The translations under genes and the position numbers were made by a program. DNA of 14,804 bases from Thermoleophilaceae bacterium (GTDB lineage Bacteria > Actinomycetota > Thermoleophilia > Solirubrobacterales > Thermoleophilaceae). The stretch lies in NCBI GenBank assembly GCA_013695855.1, contig JACCZR010000078.1, positions 1-14,804 on the forward strand, in the 5' to 3' direction. The notes below the pieces were generated by a model. The model had not been told where the DNA came from and did no database searches. It was given only the letters and a program-made list of their open reading frames with translations. Positions 1-6,562 of the stretch are shown piece by piece. Every line of letters starts with the position of its first letter. The stretch's first letter is position 1.

Positions 1-194
1 GCCCGGCCGGGCGCCCTGATGCGGTTGACGCCTATCGCCAACCCGGCAACGAGGCCAACCACGATCGCGGCGCCGAACCCAGCCGCGGCTCCGCCGGGGC
101 CCGCGATCGCGAAGACCACCAAGCTCACGCCGAGCACCGCGCAGAGAACGAGCTCGCCCCGGCTCAGCTCGGAGAAGAACGCGCGTAGTTGCAC
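1..194 (-). CDS. Partial small membrane protein, function unknown (C-terminus outside window)
   Basis: Read on the minus strand from a GTG at 194, the frame stays open to the window edge and gives 64 residues. It begins with a short polar stretch (MQLRAFFSELSRGE), followed by two hydrophobic segments at about residues 15-31 and 36-55 separated by a Gly/Ala-rich turn, then a basic NRIRAPGR stretch. This looks like a two-helix integral membrane protein with its C-terminus cut off. The frame is open back to a TAA about 100 nt upstream, but GTG at 194 is the only usual start codon in that stretch. A TACTCT hexamer lies 7 nt before it, which supports this start as leaderless. I do not recognise the family. 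It is divergent from the lipoprotein gene at 372. The competing plus-strand reading across here is Pro/Ala/Thr/Ser-rich and looks like an antisense shadow. Confidence 0.55.
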   Translation of the reverse strand, partial: MQLRAFFSELSRGELVLCAVLGVSLVVFAIAGPGGAAAGFGAAIVVGLVAGLAIGVNRIRAPGR

Positions 195-201
195 GGACTT
201 G

Positions 202-207
202 AGAGTA
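202..207 (-). promoter_or_regulatory. Putative -10 element for leaderless start at 194
   Basis: On the minus strand the hexamer TACTCT fits the TANNNT core of an actinobacterial housekeeping -10. It is followed by exactly 7 nt and then GTG at 194, which would put transcription initiation at or next to the start codon. No Shine-Dalgarno sequence is visible. No convincing -35 is seen. The rest of the 195-371 gap shows no clear promoter for the plus-strand gene at 372. Confidence 0.4.
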
Positions 208-371
208 GACGCGCAGAGCTCGCCGTCCTCGTCTTCAGGGACAGCGGGCGGCGAGCCCTTGCCTTACGCTGACCGAGGCCTCGCGGCGAGGTCGCAGCAC
301 CGAATGCTCGGCGTGATGATCTGCTTCACAACCTTTGCCCTGTGGCTGCTCTCCGAGGCGGGCAAGGGCTG

Positions 372-1364
372 ATGCGCCCCCTTGGCCCGCCGGGCGCGCT
401 CGCGCTGGCGCTCGTTCTGGCGGGCTGCGGCGAGGACACGGCGCCCACGGCGCCGGCGGGGCAGAACAGCGCCGAGTTCGGGCGGGCACTGGACAAGGCG
501 GGCAGCCCAAGCCGCGCCGACTTCCCCGACGCTCGCGCCAAGACGCTGCAGCAGGTGGCCGATCTTGTGAAGGCCGGCCCGCAGATCGGCCTGGCGACCT
601 CGGTCTTCACGCCGGGGCGCAGCCGCGTCGCCTTCGGCCTGCTGGACTCAAAGCGCCGCTTCGTCTACGGGCGCACCGCCGTCTACGTGGCTCCTTCACC
701 CAAGCGCCCTGCGCGGGGGCCCTACCTCGCTCTCGCGAGCCCGCTGGTCGTCGAGCCGCGCTTCCGGGGCCGGGGAGCGGCCGAGGAGGCCGCGCCGCTG
801 GCGGCCATCTACGCCACGCAAGTCCCGTTCACACGCGCGGGCAAGTGGTCGGTCCTGACGGTCACGCGTCTCAAGGACGGCCTCTTCGGCGCGCCTTCGC
901 AGGTCAAGGTCCGCCCCAGCTCGATCCCTGCCGTGGGCGAGCGGCCGCCGCGGGTCTCCACCGAGACCCTCGCAAGCGCCTCGGGCAACGTGGAGACGAT
1001 CGACACCCGCGTGCCGCCCGCACCCGAGCTTCACCGAGTCGACTTCAAGGACGTGGTGGGTCGCAAGCCGGTTGCGCTGCTGTTCGCCACGCCCGCCCTG
1101 TGTGAGTCGAGGGTATGTGGCCCGGTCACAGACATCGCCCTCCAACTTCGGGAGGAATTCGGCGACCGGGTGGAGTTCATCCACCAAGAGGTCTTCGTGG
1201 ACAACGAGATGCGCAAGGGGCTGCGGGCGCCCCTGCGCGCCTTTGGCCTGCGGACCGAGCCTTGGCTGTTCACCTTCGACCGCCGGGGACGGGTGGCCGC
1301 GCGCCTCGAGGGCTCCTTTGGAATCTCCGAGTTCCGGCGCGCGGTCCAGGACGCCCTGAGGTGA
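372..1364 (+). CDS. Thioredoxin-fold lipoprotein with CX4C motif
   Basis: The product is 330 aa. The N-terminus MRPLGPPGALALALVLAGC is a lipoprotein signal peptide with lipobox L-A-G-C and the lipidated cysteine at residue 19, which decides the ATG at 372 over an in-frame ATG 10 codons upstream. A Gly/Pro/Ala linker leads to a beta-rich region (about 70-185) that may be an Ig-like extracytoplasmic domain; this is a guess. The C-terminal part (about 220-330) looks like a thioredoxin fold: strand VALLFATP, two cysteines C244 and C249 spaced as CX4C instead of CXXC, a TEP cis-proline position (P297), then LFTFDRRGRVAARLEG. The likely location is the outer face of the cytoplasmic membrane. It heads a plus-strand run with a CDF exporter and CtaG, so a role in metal handling or oxidase maturation is plausible (inference). 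Thiol oxidoreductase activity is uncertain because of the spacing. Confidence 0.85.
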   Translation: MRPLGPPGALALALVLAGCGEDTAPTAPAGQNSAEFGRALDKAGSPSRADFPDARAKTLQQVADLVKAGPQIGLATSVFTPGRSRVAFGLLDSKRRFVYGRTAVYVAPSPKRPARGPYLALASPLVVEPRFRGRGAAEEAAPLAAIYATQVPFTRAGKWSVLTVTRLKDGLFGAPSQVKVRPSSIPAVGERPPRVSTETLASASGNVETIDTRVPPAPELHRVDFKDVVGRKPVALLFATPALCESRVCGPVTDIALQLREEFGDRVEFIHQEVFVDNEMRKGLRAPLRAFGLRTEPWLFTFDRRGRVAARLEGSFGISEFRRAVQDALR

Positions 1365-1387
1365 TGACGCCTGCGCCGGCGGCTTTC

Positions 1388-1391
1388 GAGG
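1388..1391 (+). promoter_or_regulatory. Shine-Dalgarno supporting the TTG start at 1399
   Basis: GAGG lies 7 nt before the TTG at 1399. It supports this unusual start codon for the CDF transporter, which yields the expected His-rich cytosolic N-terminus. Confidence 0.5.
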
Positions 1392-1398
1392 CGATCTC

Positions 1399-2307
1399 TT
1401 GAGCCACGACCACCGGCACTCTGGCCGCGCCCGGAGCAGGCGCGCCCTGACCATCGCTCTCGCCCTGACGGGCGGGTTCATGTTCGCCGAGCTTGCCGGC
1501 GGCCTGATCGCCGGCAGCCTGGCCCTGCTCGCCGACGCCGCTCACATGTTCTCGGACGCGCTGTCGCTGGGGGTAGCGCTCGGCGCGATGTGGCTCGCCG
1601 CGCGACCCGCGACCAAGAAGCGGACCTTCGGCTGGCAACGGGCGGAGATCCTGGCCGCCCTGTTCAACGGGGTGACGCTGGTCGCCCTCGCGATCTGGAT
1701 TTTCATCGAGGCCGGTCAGCGCTTTGCCGACCCTCCCGACGTCGAGGGCGGCCTGGTGCTCGTGGTCGCGGTGCTCGGCCTCGCGATCAACGGAATCGCC
1801 GCTTGGGTGTTGAGCCGCGGCGAGGGCGACAGCCTCAACGTCTCAGCGGCCCTGCGCCACGTGCTCGCCGACATCCTCGGCTCACTGGGCGTGATCGTGG
1901 CCGCGGTAGTGATCCTCACCACGGGCTTTCGCCTCATCGACCCGATCGTCAGCGTGCTGATCGGCGTACTGGTGCTCGCGAGCTCGTGGAGCATCCTGCG
2001 CGACTCGCTCCAGATCCTGCTCGAGAGCACCCCAGAGGGCGTCGACGCGGATGAGATCGGGCGCGCGATGATAGGGGTGCCCGGTGTGGTCGAGGTACAT
2101 GATCTGCACGTGTGGACGATCACGTCGGGCTTCCCGGCGCTGGCGGCCCACGTGCTGGTGGGCACCGGAGACGACTGCCACGCCCAGCGGCGCGAGCTCG
2201 AGGCCCTGCTGGCTGGGCGCTTCCACATCGACCACACCACGCTGCAGGTCGATCACCAAGGCCACGAACGACTCCTGCAGCTCTCGGCTGCGGAGGGCCT
2301 GAGATGA
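1399..2307 (+). CDS. Cation diffusion facilitator (CDF) metal exporter, zinc/cobalt/cadmium type
   Basis: The protein is 302 aa, the normal CDF length, and starts at a TTG with a good Shine-Dalgarno. It should export Zn2+ or a similar divalent metal from the cytosol by proton antiport. The N-terminus is His-bearing (MSHDHRHSGR). About six membrane segments occupy residues 16-205. The metal-site pairs are visible: H49 and D53 in TM2 (HMFSD) and H154 and D158 in TM5 (HVLAD). This HxxxD/HxxxD pattern is that of the CzcD/ZitB zinc group, not the Fe/Mn group. The cytoplasmic dimerisation domain (about 207-290) carries the conserved HDLHVW (234-239) and HTTLQVD (279-285) motifs. It lies 34 nt after the lipoprotein gene and overlaps the next gene by 4 nt (ATGA), so it is very likely co-translated with the CtaG-family protein. 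Metal specificity cannot be settled from the motif alone. Confidence 0.93.
   Translation: MSHDHRHSGRARSRRALTIALALTGGFMFAELAGGLIAGSLALLADAAHMFSDALSLGVALGAMWLAARPATKKRTFGWQRAEILAALFNGVTLVALAIWIFIEAGQRFADPPDVEGGLVLVVAVLGLAINGIAAWVLSRGEGDSLNVSAALRHVLADILGSLGVIVAAVVILTTGFRLIDPIVSVLIGVLVLASSWSILRDSLQILLESTPEGVDADEIGRAMIGVPGVVEVHDLHVWTITSGFPALAAHVLVGTGDDCHAQRRELEALLAGRFHIDHTTLQVDHQGHERLLQLSAAEGLR
2292..2297 (+). promoter_or_regulatory. Shine-Dalgarno fixing the CtaG start at 2304
   Basis: GGAGGG lies 6 nt before ATG at 2304, inside the end of the CDF gene. Together with the ATGA overlap it sets this start against a longer in-frame extension back to 2112 that is only an out-of-frame reading of the CDF gene. 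Confidence 0.6.
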
Positions 2308-3110
2308 GCCCGGAGCTCTCCTGGGCGCTCAACCCGGGGATTCTCGCCAACCTGGCCCTAGCCACCGCGGTCTACCTCTGGCGCTGGCGACGGGTTCGCG
2401 CGCAGATGGGCCCTCGAGGAGCATCGGTGCCTCGCCTCGTGTCGTTCCTGGTCGGAGTGCTCATGCTCTTCACCGCCCTGATCTCGCCGGTGGACGGCCT
2501 CGGCGAGCAGCTGTTCGTGATGCACGTCGTGCAGCACATCCTGTTGACCGACTTCGCCGCGGTCTTCCTGCTGCTCGGACTGACCAAGGCCATCCTGCGA
2601 CCAGTCACGGCCCGGCTGACAGCGGTCGAGCGCCGCGCGGGCCCATTGGCCTCGCCGACCTTCGCGGTGCTCCTCTACGCCGGCACGCTCGGGATCTGGC
2701 ATATCCCCGCGCTCTACAACACCAGCCTCGAGAACTCGCTCGTGCACTCGCTGCAACACATGAGCTTCTTCGCCGCAGCGATGCTGTTCTGGTGGCACGT
2801 GCTGTCGCCGATTCGCAGCCGGCAGCGCCTGGAGGGAATGGGGGTCGTCTTCTACGTGGGCGGCGCGAAGATCCTCACGGGAGTCCTCGCAAGCCTCATC
2901 ACCTGGGCACCAGTGTTCCTCTACGAGGGCTACGCGCGACAGGAGCGCTTCTGGGGCCTGGCCCCCAAGACCGATCAGAGCCTCGCGGGTAGCTTGATGA
3001 TGGTCGAGGAAGGCCTTGTTCTCACACTGGCCATGGCGTTCTTGTTCATCCGCATGCTGAGTGAATCCGAGCGCGATGAGAGCCGCCGGGAGCGCTACGG
3101 GGTCGGTTAG
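2304..3110 (+). CDS. ctaG: CtaG-family cytochrome c oxidase assembly membrane protein
   Basis: The 268-aa product is an integral membrane protein with roughly seven helices and matches the Caa3_CtaG family, linked to copper delivery or assembly of caa3-type cytochrome c oxidase in Bacillus and actinobacteria. Family hallmarks are visible: MHVVQHILLTD (H74, H78), GIWHIPALYN (H133), HSLQHMSFF (H148, H152) and FWWHVLSP (H165). The paired histidines in membrane segments are plausible metal ligands. The C-terminus is short and charged (SESERDESRRERYGVG) and presumably cytosolic. The start overlaps the CDF stop in ATGA with a strong Shine-Dalgarno. The neighbouring thioredoxin-fold lipoprotein fits a joint role in copper or oxidase maturation, although no oxidase subunit genes lie in this window. 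This CtaG is not the same protein as the Cox11-type CtaG of proteobacteria. Confidence 0.9.
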   Translation: MSPELSWALNPGILANLALATAVYLWRWRRVRAQMGPRGASVPRLVSFLVGVLMLFTALISPVDGLGEQLFVMHVVQHILLTDFAAVFLLLGLTKAILRPVTARLTAVERRAGPLASPTFAVLLYAGTLGIWHIPALYNTSLENSLVHSLQHMSFFAAAMLFWWHVLSPIRSRQRLEGMGVVFYVGGAKILTGVLASLITWAPVFLYEGYARQERFWGLAPKTDQSLAGSLMMVEEGLVLTLAMAFLFIRMLSESERDESRRERYGVG

Positions 3111-3132
3111 GCTCCTAAGCCGTTGCGGAGCC
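3110..3132. terminator. Weak inverted repeat between convergent genes
   Basis: GGCTCC and GGAGCC form a 6-bp stem with an 11-nt loop exactly where the CtaG gene and the anti-sigma gene converge (stop codons 4 bp apart). There is no T-tract, so it is at most a weak bidirectional terminator. Confidence 0.22.
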
Positions 3133-3513
3133 GGGCGACATCTCCAGCCACACGCGGGTGCCAGGCGAGTTCTCGACGCCCCAGCGGTCGGCCAGGGTGT
3201 CGACCAGGAAGAGCCCCCAGCCGCCGGGCCGGTCGGGCCGTCCCGGCGTGGGCGTGGCCTCGAAGCCCTGGCCCTCGTCGGCGATCTCGAGGCGCAGGTG
3301 GTGCGGGCCCGCCTCGACGGTGAGCTCCACGCAGCCGTCCCCGCCTCCCTTGCCGTGCCTGACGCTGTTGGTCACCACCTCGCTCACCACGAGCCTCAGC
3401 GTCTCCGCAAAGGCCTCGTCGTGGTAGGCGTGCTCGGCTACCGAGGCGACGAACTCGCGCGCCGCGCCAGGGGCCTCCGGGCCCCCCAGCCTTAGCTGAC
3501 GTACCTCTGCCAT
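3115..3513 (-). CDS. RsbW-like anti-sigma factor / serine kinase (HATPase)
   Basis: This 132-aa protein is a single GHKL-type ATPase domain of the RsbW/SpoIIAB kind, about the usual length. The N-box is SEVVTNSVRHG with E45 and N49. The G1 box is DEGQGF (D79, G81, G83). The G2 box is GGWGLFLVD (about 97-105). Members bind a sigma factor and release it when an unphosphorylated STAS protein takes its place, and they phosphorylate that STAS protein on serine. Start ATG at 3513 begins MAEVRQLRLGG. The STAS and sigma genes at 5151-6541 are on the same strand, separated only by a UspA-like gene and an opposite-strand hydrolase, so they are natural candidate partners (inference). It could instead regulate another sigma factor elsewhere. 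No clear Shine-Dalgarno is visible. Confidence 0.9.
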   Translation of the reverse strand: MAEVRQLRLGGPEAPGAAREFVASVAEHAYHDEAFAETLRLVVSEVVTNSVRHGKGGGDGCVELTVEAGPHHLRLEIADEGQGFEATPTPGRPDRPGGWGLFLVDTLADRWGVENSPGTRVWLEMSPGSATA

Positions 3514-3522
3514 GCAGCTGCT

Positions 3523-3548
3523 ATTCCCGAAAGGGGCGCGGGCGTAAC
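3523..3548 (-). promoter_or_regulatory. Possible SigB/SigF-like promoter upstream of the anti-sigma gene
   Basis: Minus strand: GTTAC (3548-3544), 15 nt, then GGGAAT (3528-3523), 9 nt before ATG at 3513. This resembles the GTTT-N14-16-GGGWAW pattern of SigB/SigF-type promoters, which often control their own anti-sigma genes. Both boxes are imperfect and the call is tentative. Confidence 0.22.
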
Positions 3549-3552
3549 GGGC

Positions 3553-3558
3553 TAGGGT
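3553..3558 (+). promoter_or_regulatory. Putative -10 element for leaderless start at 3567
   Basis: TAGGGT is followed by 8 nt and then GTG at 3567. It matches TANNNT and the spacing expected if transcription begins at the start codon. The same hexamer precedes the glycosyltransferase start at 10475. No -35 is evident. Confidence 0.4.
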
Positions 3559-3566
3559 GGCGGCCC

Positions 3567-4727
3567 GTGTTCTCCGACGAGGGCGTCACGCCCTTTCTCG
3601 CCCGCCTGAGAGAGGGGCTCCCGGGCCTCGACGTCCTCGACGTCCACACCCACATCGGCTTCAACGACCCCGATGGCGTCCGCTGCTCGCCCGACCAGCT
3701 GCGTCAGGCGCTCGACGCGGCGGGCACGCGCAGCGTGGTCTTCGCGATGCACGAGCCCGACGGCTACCCCGCGGCCAACGACTGGGTTCGCGAGGAGGCC
3801 CAGCGCTCGGACGGGAGGCTCGTGTCGTTTGCGCGCCTCGATCCCCGCGACTTCCCCGTCCGCGAGGCAGAGCGCTCCCTCGACGCCGGTTCTCGCGGGC
3901 TCAAGCTCCACCCGCGGGCCGAGGACTTTGCGCTGGACGAGCCTTGCGTGGAGCCGATCGTGGCCCTCGCCCAGGAGCGCTCGGTCCCGCTCATCGTTCA
4001 CGCCGGCCGCGGAATCCCCGCCCTGGGGCGCCACGTCGTGGAGCTCTGCCGCAGCCATCCCGGCGCCCGCGTGATCCTGGCCCACGCCGGGATCTGCGAC
4101 CTCGCTTGGATCTGGCGGGAGGCCCGCGAGCTGCCCAACCTGTTCTTCGACACGTCCTGGTGGAGCGCCACCGACCTCCTCGCGCTGCTCTCACTCGTGC
4201 CGCCGGGGCAGGTCCTGCTGGCCTCCGACGCCCCCTACGGCAGCCCTGCGCTCGGCGCCGTGCTCACCCTGCGCTGCGCGCTGCAGGCCGGCCTGAGCGA
4301 GGAGGCCGTGCGCTCGGTCGCGGGTGGCCAGACCCGGCGGCTGCTGGACGGCGAGGAGCCGCTGGACCTCGGCCCGGCGTCAGAGACGGTCCCCGGGCGC
4401 GACCTCCTGCTCGACCGGGTCTGGAACTTCCTCCTCTTCGGCTTCGGCCAGGCCCTTCAGGGAGTCCATCCAGCCGAGGCGATCGACCTCGCCCGGCTGG
4501 CCTGCGAGGTCGGTGACGAGGCCCCTCAGGCCCCGGTGTGCCGTGCGGTCCTGGCGCTGCTCGAGAACGCCGAGGGCCTGCCTCCCGACCCCGATCGGCC
4601 GTCTCGGTTCATGCCGGTCCTGCCCCGGCTGGTCATGGCCGGGCTGGTGGTGCGAACGCCGGACGTCGCCCTTCCAGGGGTGCAGACACCCGTGGACGTG
4701 GCGGCCCGGCCAAAGGGCTCCGGCTAG
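3567..4727 (+). CDS. Amidohydrolase-2 family metal-dependent hydrolase with C-terminal extension
   Basis: The 386-aa product has a TIM-barrel metal-hydrolase core. Visible ligands are HxH (H27, H29) in VLDVHTHIGF, K113/H115 in GLKLHPRAED, H145 in PLIVHAGRG, H173 in ILAHAG and D221 in LLASDAPYG, so the metal centre looks complete. This is the pattern of amidohydrolase family 2 (ACMSD/decarboxylase-like), whose members hydrolyse or decarboxylate diverse small molecules; the substrate cannot be told. The catalytic core ends near residue 260. The remaining 120 or so residues are a helical, Leu/Ala-rich extension without metal ligands, longer than simple members of the family. GTG at 3567 is the start, with a TAGGGT hexamer 8 nt upstream. 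The gene sits alone on the plus strand between the anti-sigma and UspA-like genes, with its stop 4 bp from the latter's stop. No clear functional link to them is visible. Confidence 0.86.
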   Translation: MFSDEGVTPFLARLREGLPGLDVLDVHTHIGFNDPDGVRCSPDQLRQALDAAGTRSVVFAMHEPDGYPAANDWVREEAQRSDGRLVSFARLDPRDFPVREAERSLDAGSRGLKLHPRAEDFALDEPCVEPIVALAQERSVPLIVHAGRGIPALGRHVVELCRSHPGARVILAHAGICDLAWIWREARELPNLFFDTSWWSATDLLALLSLVPPGQVLLASDAPYGSPALGAVLTLRCALQAGLSEEAVRSVAGGQTRRLLDGEEPLDLGPASETVPGRDLLLDRVWNFLLFGFGQALQGVHPAEAIDLARLACEVGDEAPQAPVCRAVLALLENAEGLPPDPDRPSRFMPVLPRLVMAGLVVRTPDVALPGVQTPVDVAARPKGSG

Positions 4728-4731
4728 CGGG

Positions 4732-5151
4732 CTACGCCGAGTCCTCGTCCACGAGGATGTGCCGCACGGGCTGGGAGAAGCGCTCCTTGGCCTGATCCAC
4801 GATGCCTTCCTCGAGCCAGTTCTTCTCGCCGTGGGGATGGACGAAGAGCACGATCTCGTCGGCGTCGTAGGTGGCCAGGGCGTCCTGGAGGGCGAGGAGG
4901 GGGTCGGACTCGCCGGTGCCGCCGGCGGCGTCGATGCCCACGTCGTCCATGCGGTCCACCGTCTCCTCCTGGATTGCCTCGGCGCGCTCGATGGCCTCGT
5001 CGGGGTCCGAGAGCCAGAAGCGCCAGCTCTTGTTGAGCGCGGGCGCCACCACCAGCACCTCGGCCTGCTCGGCGATGTCCTTGCCCACAGCGGACTTGAG
5101 CGCCTCGCCGGACACCGGCTCGCTGACCAGGGCGAGGATGCGCTTGGCCAC
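4732..5151 (-). CDS. Small UspA-like / Rossmann-type protein, function unknown
   Basis: The protein is 139 aa, soluble and acidic. It opens with a beta strand (KRILALVSEP), then a helix and a second strand (AEVLVVAPAL), a long acidic helix rich in E/D (about 50-80), and a later strand (ADEIVLFVHPHG) followed by a helix and a C-terminal strand (RHILVDED). The alternation resembles a universal-stress-protein-like fold. The ATP-binding GxxGxxxxGS motif of classical UspA is not seen, so nucleotide binding is doubtful. GTG at 5151 shares its G with the sigma-factor stop (TAGTG), and GGGAGG lies 7 nt upstream, so it is translationally coupled to the sigma gene. A stress-related role under the same control is an inference from position. 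Confidence 0.75.
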   Translation of the reverse strand: MAKRILALVSEPVSGEALKSAVGKDIAEQAEVLVVAPALNKSWRFWLSDPDEAIERAEAIQEETVDRMDDVGIDAAGGTGESDPLLALQDALATYDADEIVLFVHPHGEKNWLEEGIVDQAKERFSQPVRHILVDEDSA

Positions 5152-6191
5152 TACGCAACCTCCCGCAGCGCGGCGAGCTCGCGGCGGGCCGCCAGGTGCT
5201 CCAGCGCACGGGACTCCAGCTGACGGACCCGCTCGGCGGAGAGACCGAGCTGACGGCCGGTCTCGCGCAGCGGCTTGGGGTCGTCGCCGTCGATTCCGTA
5301 GCGCATGCGGATCACGCCACGCTCGGGCTCGGGCAGATCCTCGATCGTCTCGCGCAAGGTGGCCTGGGCCAGGCTGACTGAGACCTCCTCCTCGGGCTCG
5401 GGCTCGCCGCTCGCAAGCAGGTCGCCCAACGCGGTGTCCTCGTCCTCGCCCACGCCGCGGTCGAGACTTGTGACCGTGCGGGCAGCCTCGCGTACCTCCT
5501 GCAGCTCCTCGATCCGCAGCTCCGCGCGCGCGGCGATCTCCTCGTCGGTGGGGTCGCGCCCCAGCTGAGCCGCGAGCTCGCGCTCGGCGCGCACCAGCTT
5601 GCGCTCGCGCTGGCCGATGTGCACGGGGATGCGGATTGTGCGGGACTTGTTGGCCAGCCCCCGCTGGATGGCCTGGCGGATCCAGAAGGTCGCGTAGGTG
5701 GAGAACTTGAAGCCCTTGCGGTAGTCGAACTTCTCAGCGGCGCGAATGAGGCCGAAGATGCCCTCCTGGATCAGGTCCAGCAGCGAGAGCTCCTGCCCTT
5801 GGTACTTCTTGGCGATCGAGACGACCAAGCGCAGGTTGGAGTTGATCATGCGCTCCTTGGCCTCGAGGTCACCGGCCTCTATGCGCTTGGCCAGCTCGAC
5901 CTCGTCCTGGGCGGTGAGCAGCTGATAGCGGCGGACCTCGTTGAGGAACAGCTGCAGGGCGTCGGTGGTTGCCCCGGCCAGCTCCTCGTTGCGGTAATGC
6001 GTCGGTTGCACCCCAACGCGGCCGCAGTCGTCGGTGAGGTCGACTCCGAGCTGGTCGAGCTCCTCCTGCAGCGCCTCGACCTCGTCGTCGGGGAGTTCGA
6101 GGGCGCGGACCAGCTCATCGAACTCGGACAGGTTGACGCAGCCAACCTCTTCGCCCCGTGCCATCAGGGCCGTGATCTCCGTGCGGCTCAT
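5151..6191 (-). CDS. RNA polymerase sigma factor, RpoD-like (sigma-70 group 1/2)
   Basis: This 346-aa protein directs RNA polymerase to promoters. A short acidic N-terminus (1-70) takes the place of a full region 1.1. Region 1.2 is DALQLFLNEVRRYQLLT (about 78-94). Region 2 runs from about 110 to 185, with the core-binding LDLIQEGIFGLIRAAEKFDY (139-157) and the -10 recognition and melting segment FKFSTYATFWIRQAIQRG (161-178). Region 3 follows, about 190-270. Region 4.2 has a helix-turn-helix at about 308-333 (LSAERVRQLESRALEHL). Region 1.2 and the RpoD-type region 2.4 place it in group 1 or 2, not among SigB/SigF stress factors. Start ATG at 6191 overlaps the STAS stop (ATGA). The TAG shares a base with the downstream UspA-like start. 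Whether it is the principal sigma factor or an alternative one cannot be told from this window. Confidence 0.94.
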   Translation of the reverse strand: MSRTEITALMARGEEVGCVNLSEFDELVRALELPDDEVEALQEELDQLGVDLTDDCGRVGVQPTHYRNEELAGATTDALQLFLNEVRRYQLLTAQDEVELAKRIEAGDLEAKERMINSNLRLVVSIAKKYQGQELSLLDLIQEGIFGLIRAAEKFDYRKGFKFSTYATFWIRQAIQRGLANKSRTIRIPVHIGQRERKLVRAERELAAQLGRDPTDEEIAARAELRIEELQEVREAARTVTSLDRGVGEDEDTALGDLLASGEPEPEEEVSVSLAQATLRETIEDLPEPERGVIRMRYGIDGDDPKPLRETGRQLGLSAERVRQLESRALEHLAARRELAALREVA

Positions 6192-6541
6192 CCCTCGGGG
6201 GTACCCGCCGAATCGACCGCCGACACGTCGTCGACCATCTCGAGGTGCTCGTCCAGCCTGGTGATGGAGAAGACTCGCTGGACGCTCTCCGAGCCGCGCA
6301 CCACGGCCAGCCGCCTCTGCCCGTCGCGGGCGCGCTGGTCAGCGGTGACCACGAGGCGCAGACCGGTCGAGTCGAGGAAGGAGAGGCCGGACAGGTCGAG
6401 CACGATCAGCGGGGGGCGGGACTCCTCGATGCGCCGCAGCACCTCGTCGACCTTGGGCACCGTCGAGAGGTCGAGCTCGCCGCGGAGGACCACGTGGGCG
6501 AACCCGTCCCGCTCCCCTGCCTGCACGTCGAGGATCGTCAC
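6188..6541 (-). CDS. STAS-domain anti-sigma factor antagonist (RsbV/SpoIIAA-like)
   Basis: The 117-aa product is one STAS domain. Visible features are the N-terminal strand pattern with the conserved RGELDLSTVP (20-29), strand LIVLDLSGLSFLDSTG, and the phosphoacceptor S58 within D57-S58-T59-G60, the position phosphorylated in SpoIIAA and RsbV. In the unphosphorylated state such proteins pull an RsbW-like kinase off its sigma factor. Start GTG at 6541 has no Shine-Dalgarno but a TAATGT hexamer 7 nt upstream. The stop overlaps the sigma-factor start (ATGA, with GAGGG immediately before), so the two are translationally coupled. The kinase gene expected between them in a Bacillus-type rsbV-rsbW-sigB order is absent, and a candidate lies at 3115-3513. 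The C-terminal tail after about residue 105 is short and unconserved. Confidence 0.92.
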   Translation of the reverse strand: MTILDVQAGERDGFAHVVLRGELDLSTVPKVDEVLRRIEESRPPLIVLDLSGLSFLDSTGLRLVVTADQRARDGQRRLAVVRGSESVQRVFSITRLDEHLEMVDDVSAVDSAGTPEG

Positions 6542-6548
6542 GGCCGAA

Positions 6549-6554
6549 ACATTA
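6549..6554 (-). promoter_or_regulatory. Putative -10 element for leaderless start at 6541
   Basis: Minus strand TAATGT, 7 nt, then GTG at 6541. It lies in the 21-bp gap after the TauE/SafE stop and suggests that the STAS-sigma-Usp genes have their own promoter. An overlapping GGGTAA could also be read as a SigB-like -10, but no matching GTTT is seen upstream. Confidence 0.4.
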
Positions 6555-6562
6555 CCCGCGCT

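Noticed and set aside
279..291. Small hairpin CCTCG-CGG-CGAGG in the gap before the lipoprotein gene
   Set aside because: A 5-bp stem in GC-rich DNA is expected by chance, and nothing around it suggests a terminator or operator.
19..372. Plus-strand frame of 117 codons at the window start
   Set aside because: Composition is Pro/Ala/Thr/Ser-rich with no fold signals, and the opposite strand encodes a plausible membrane protein with a promoter-like hexamer.
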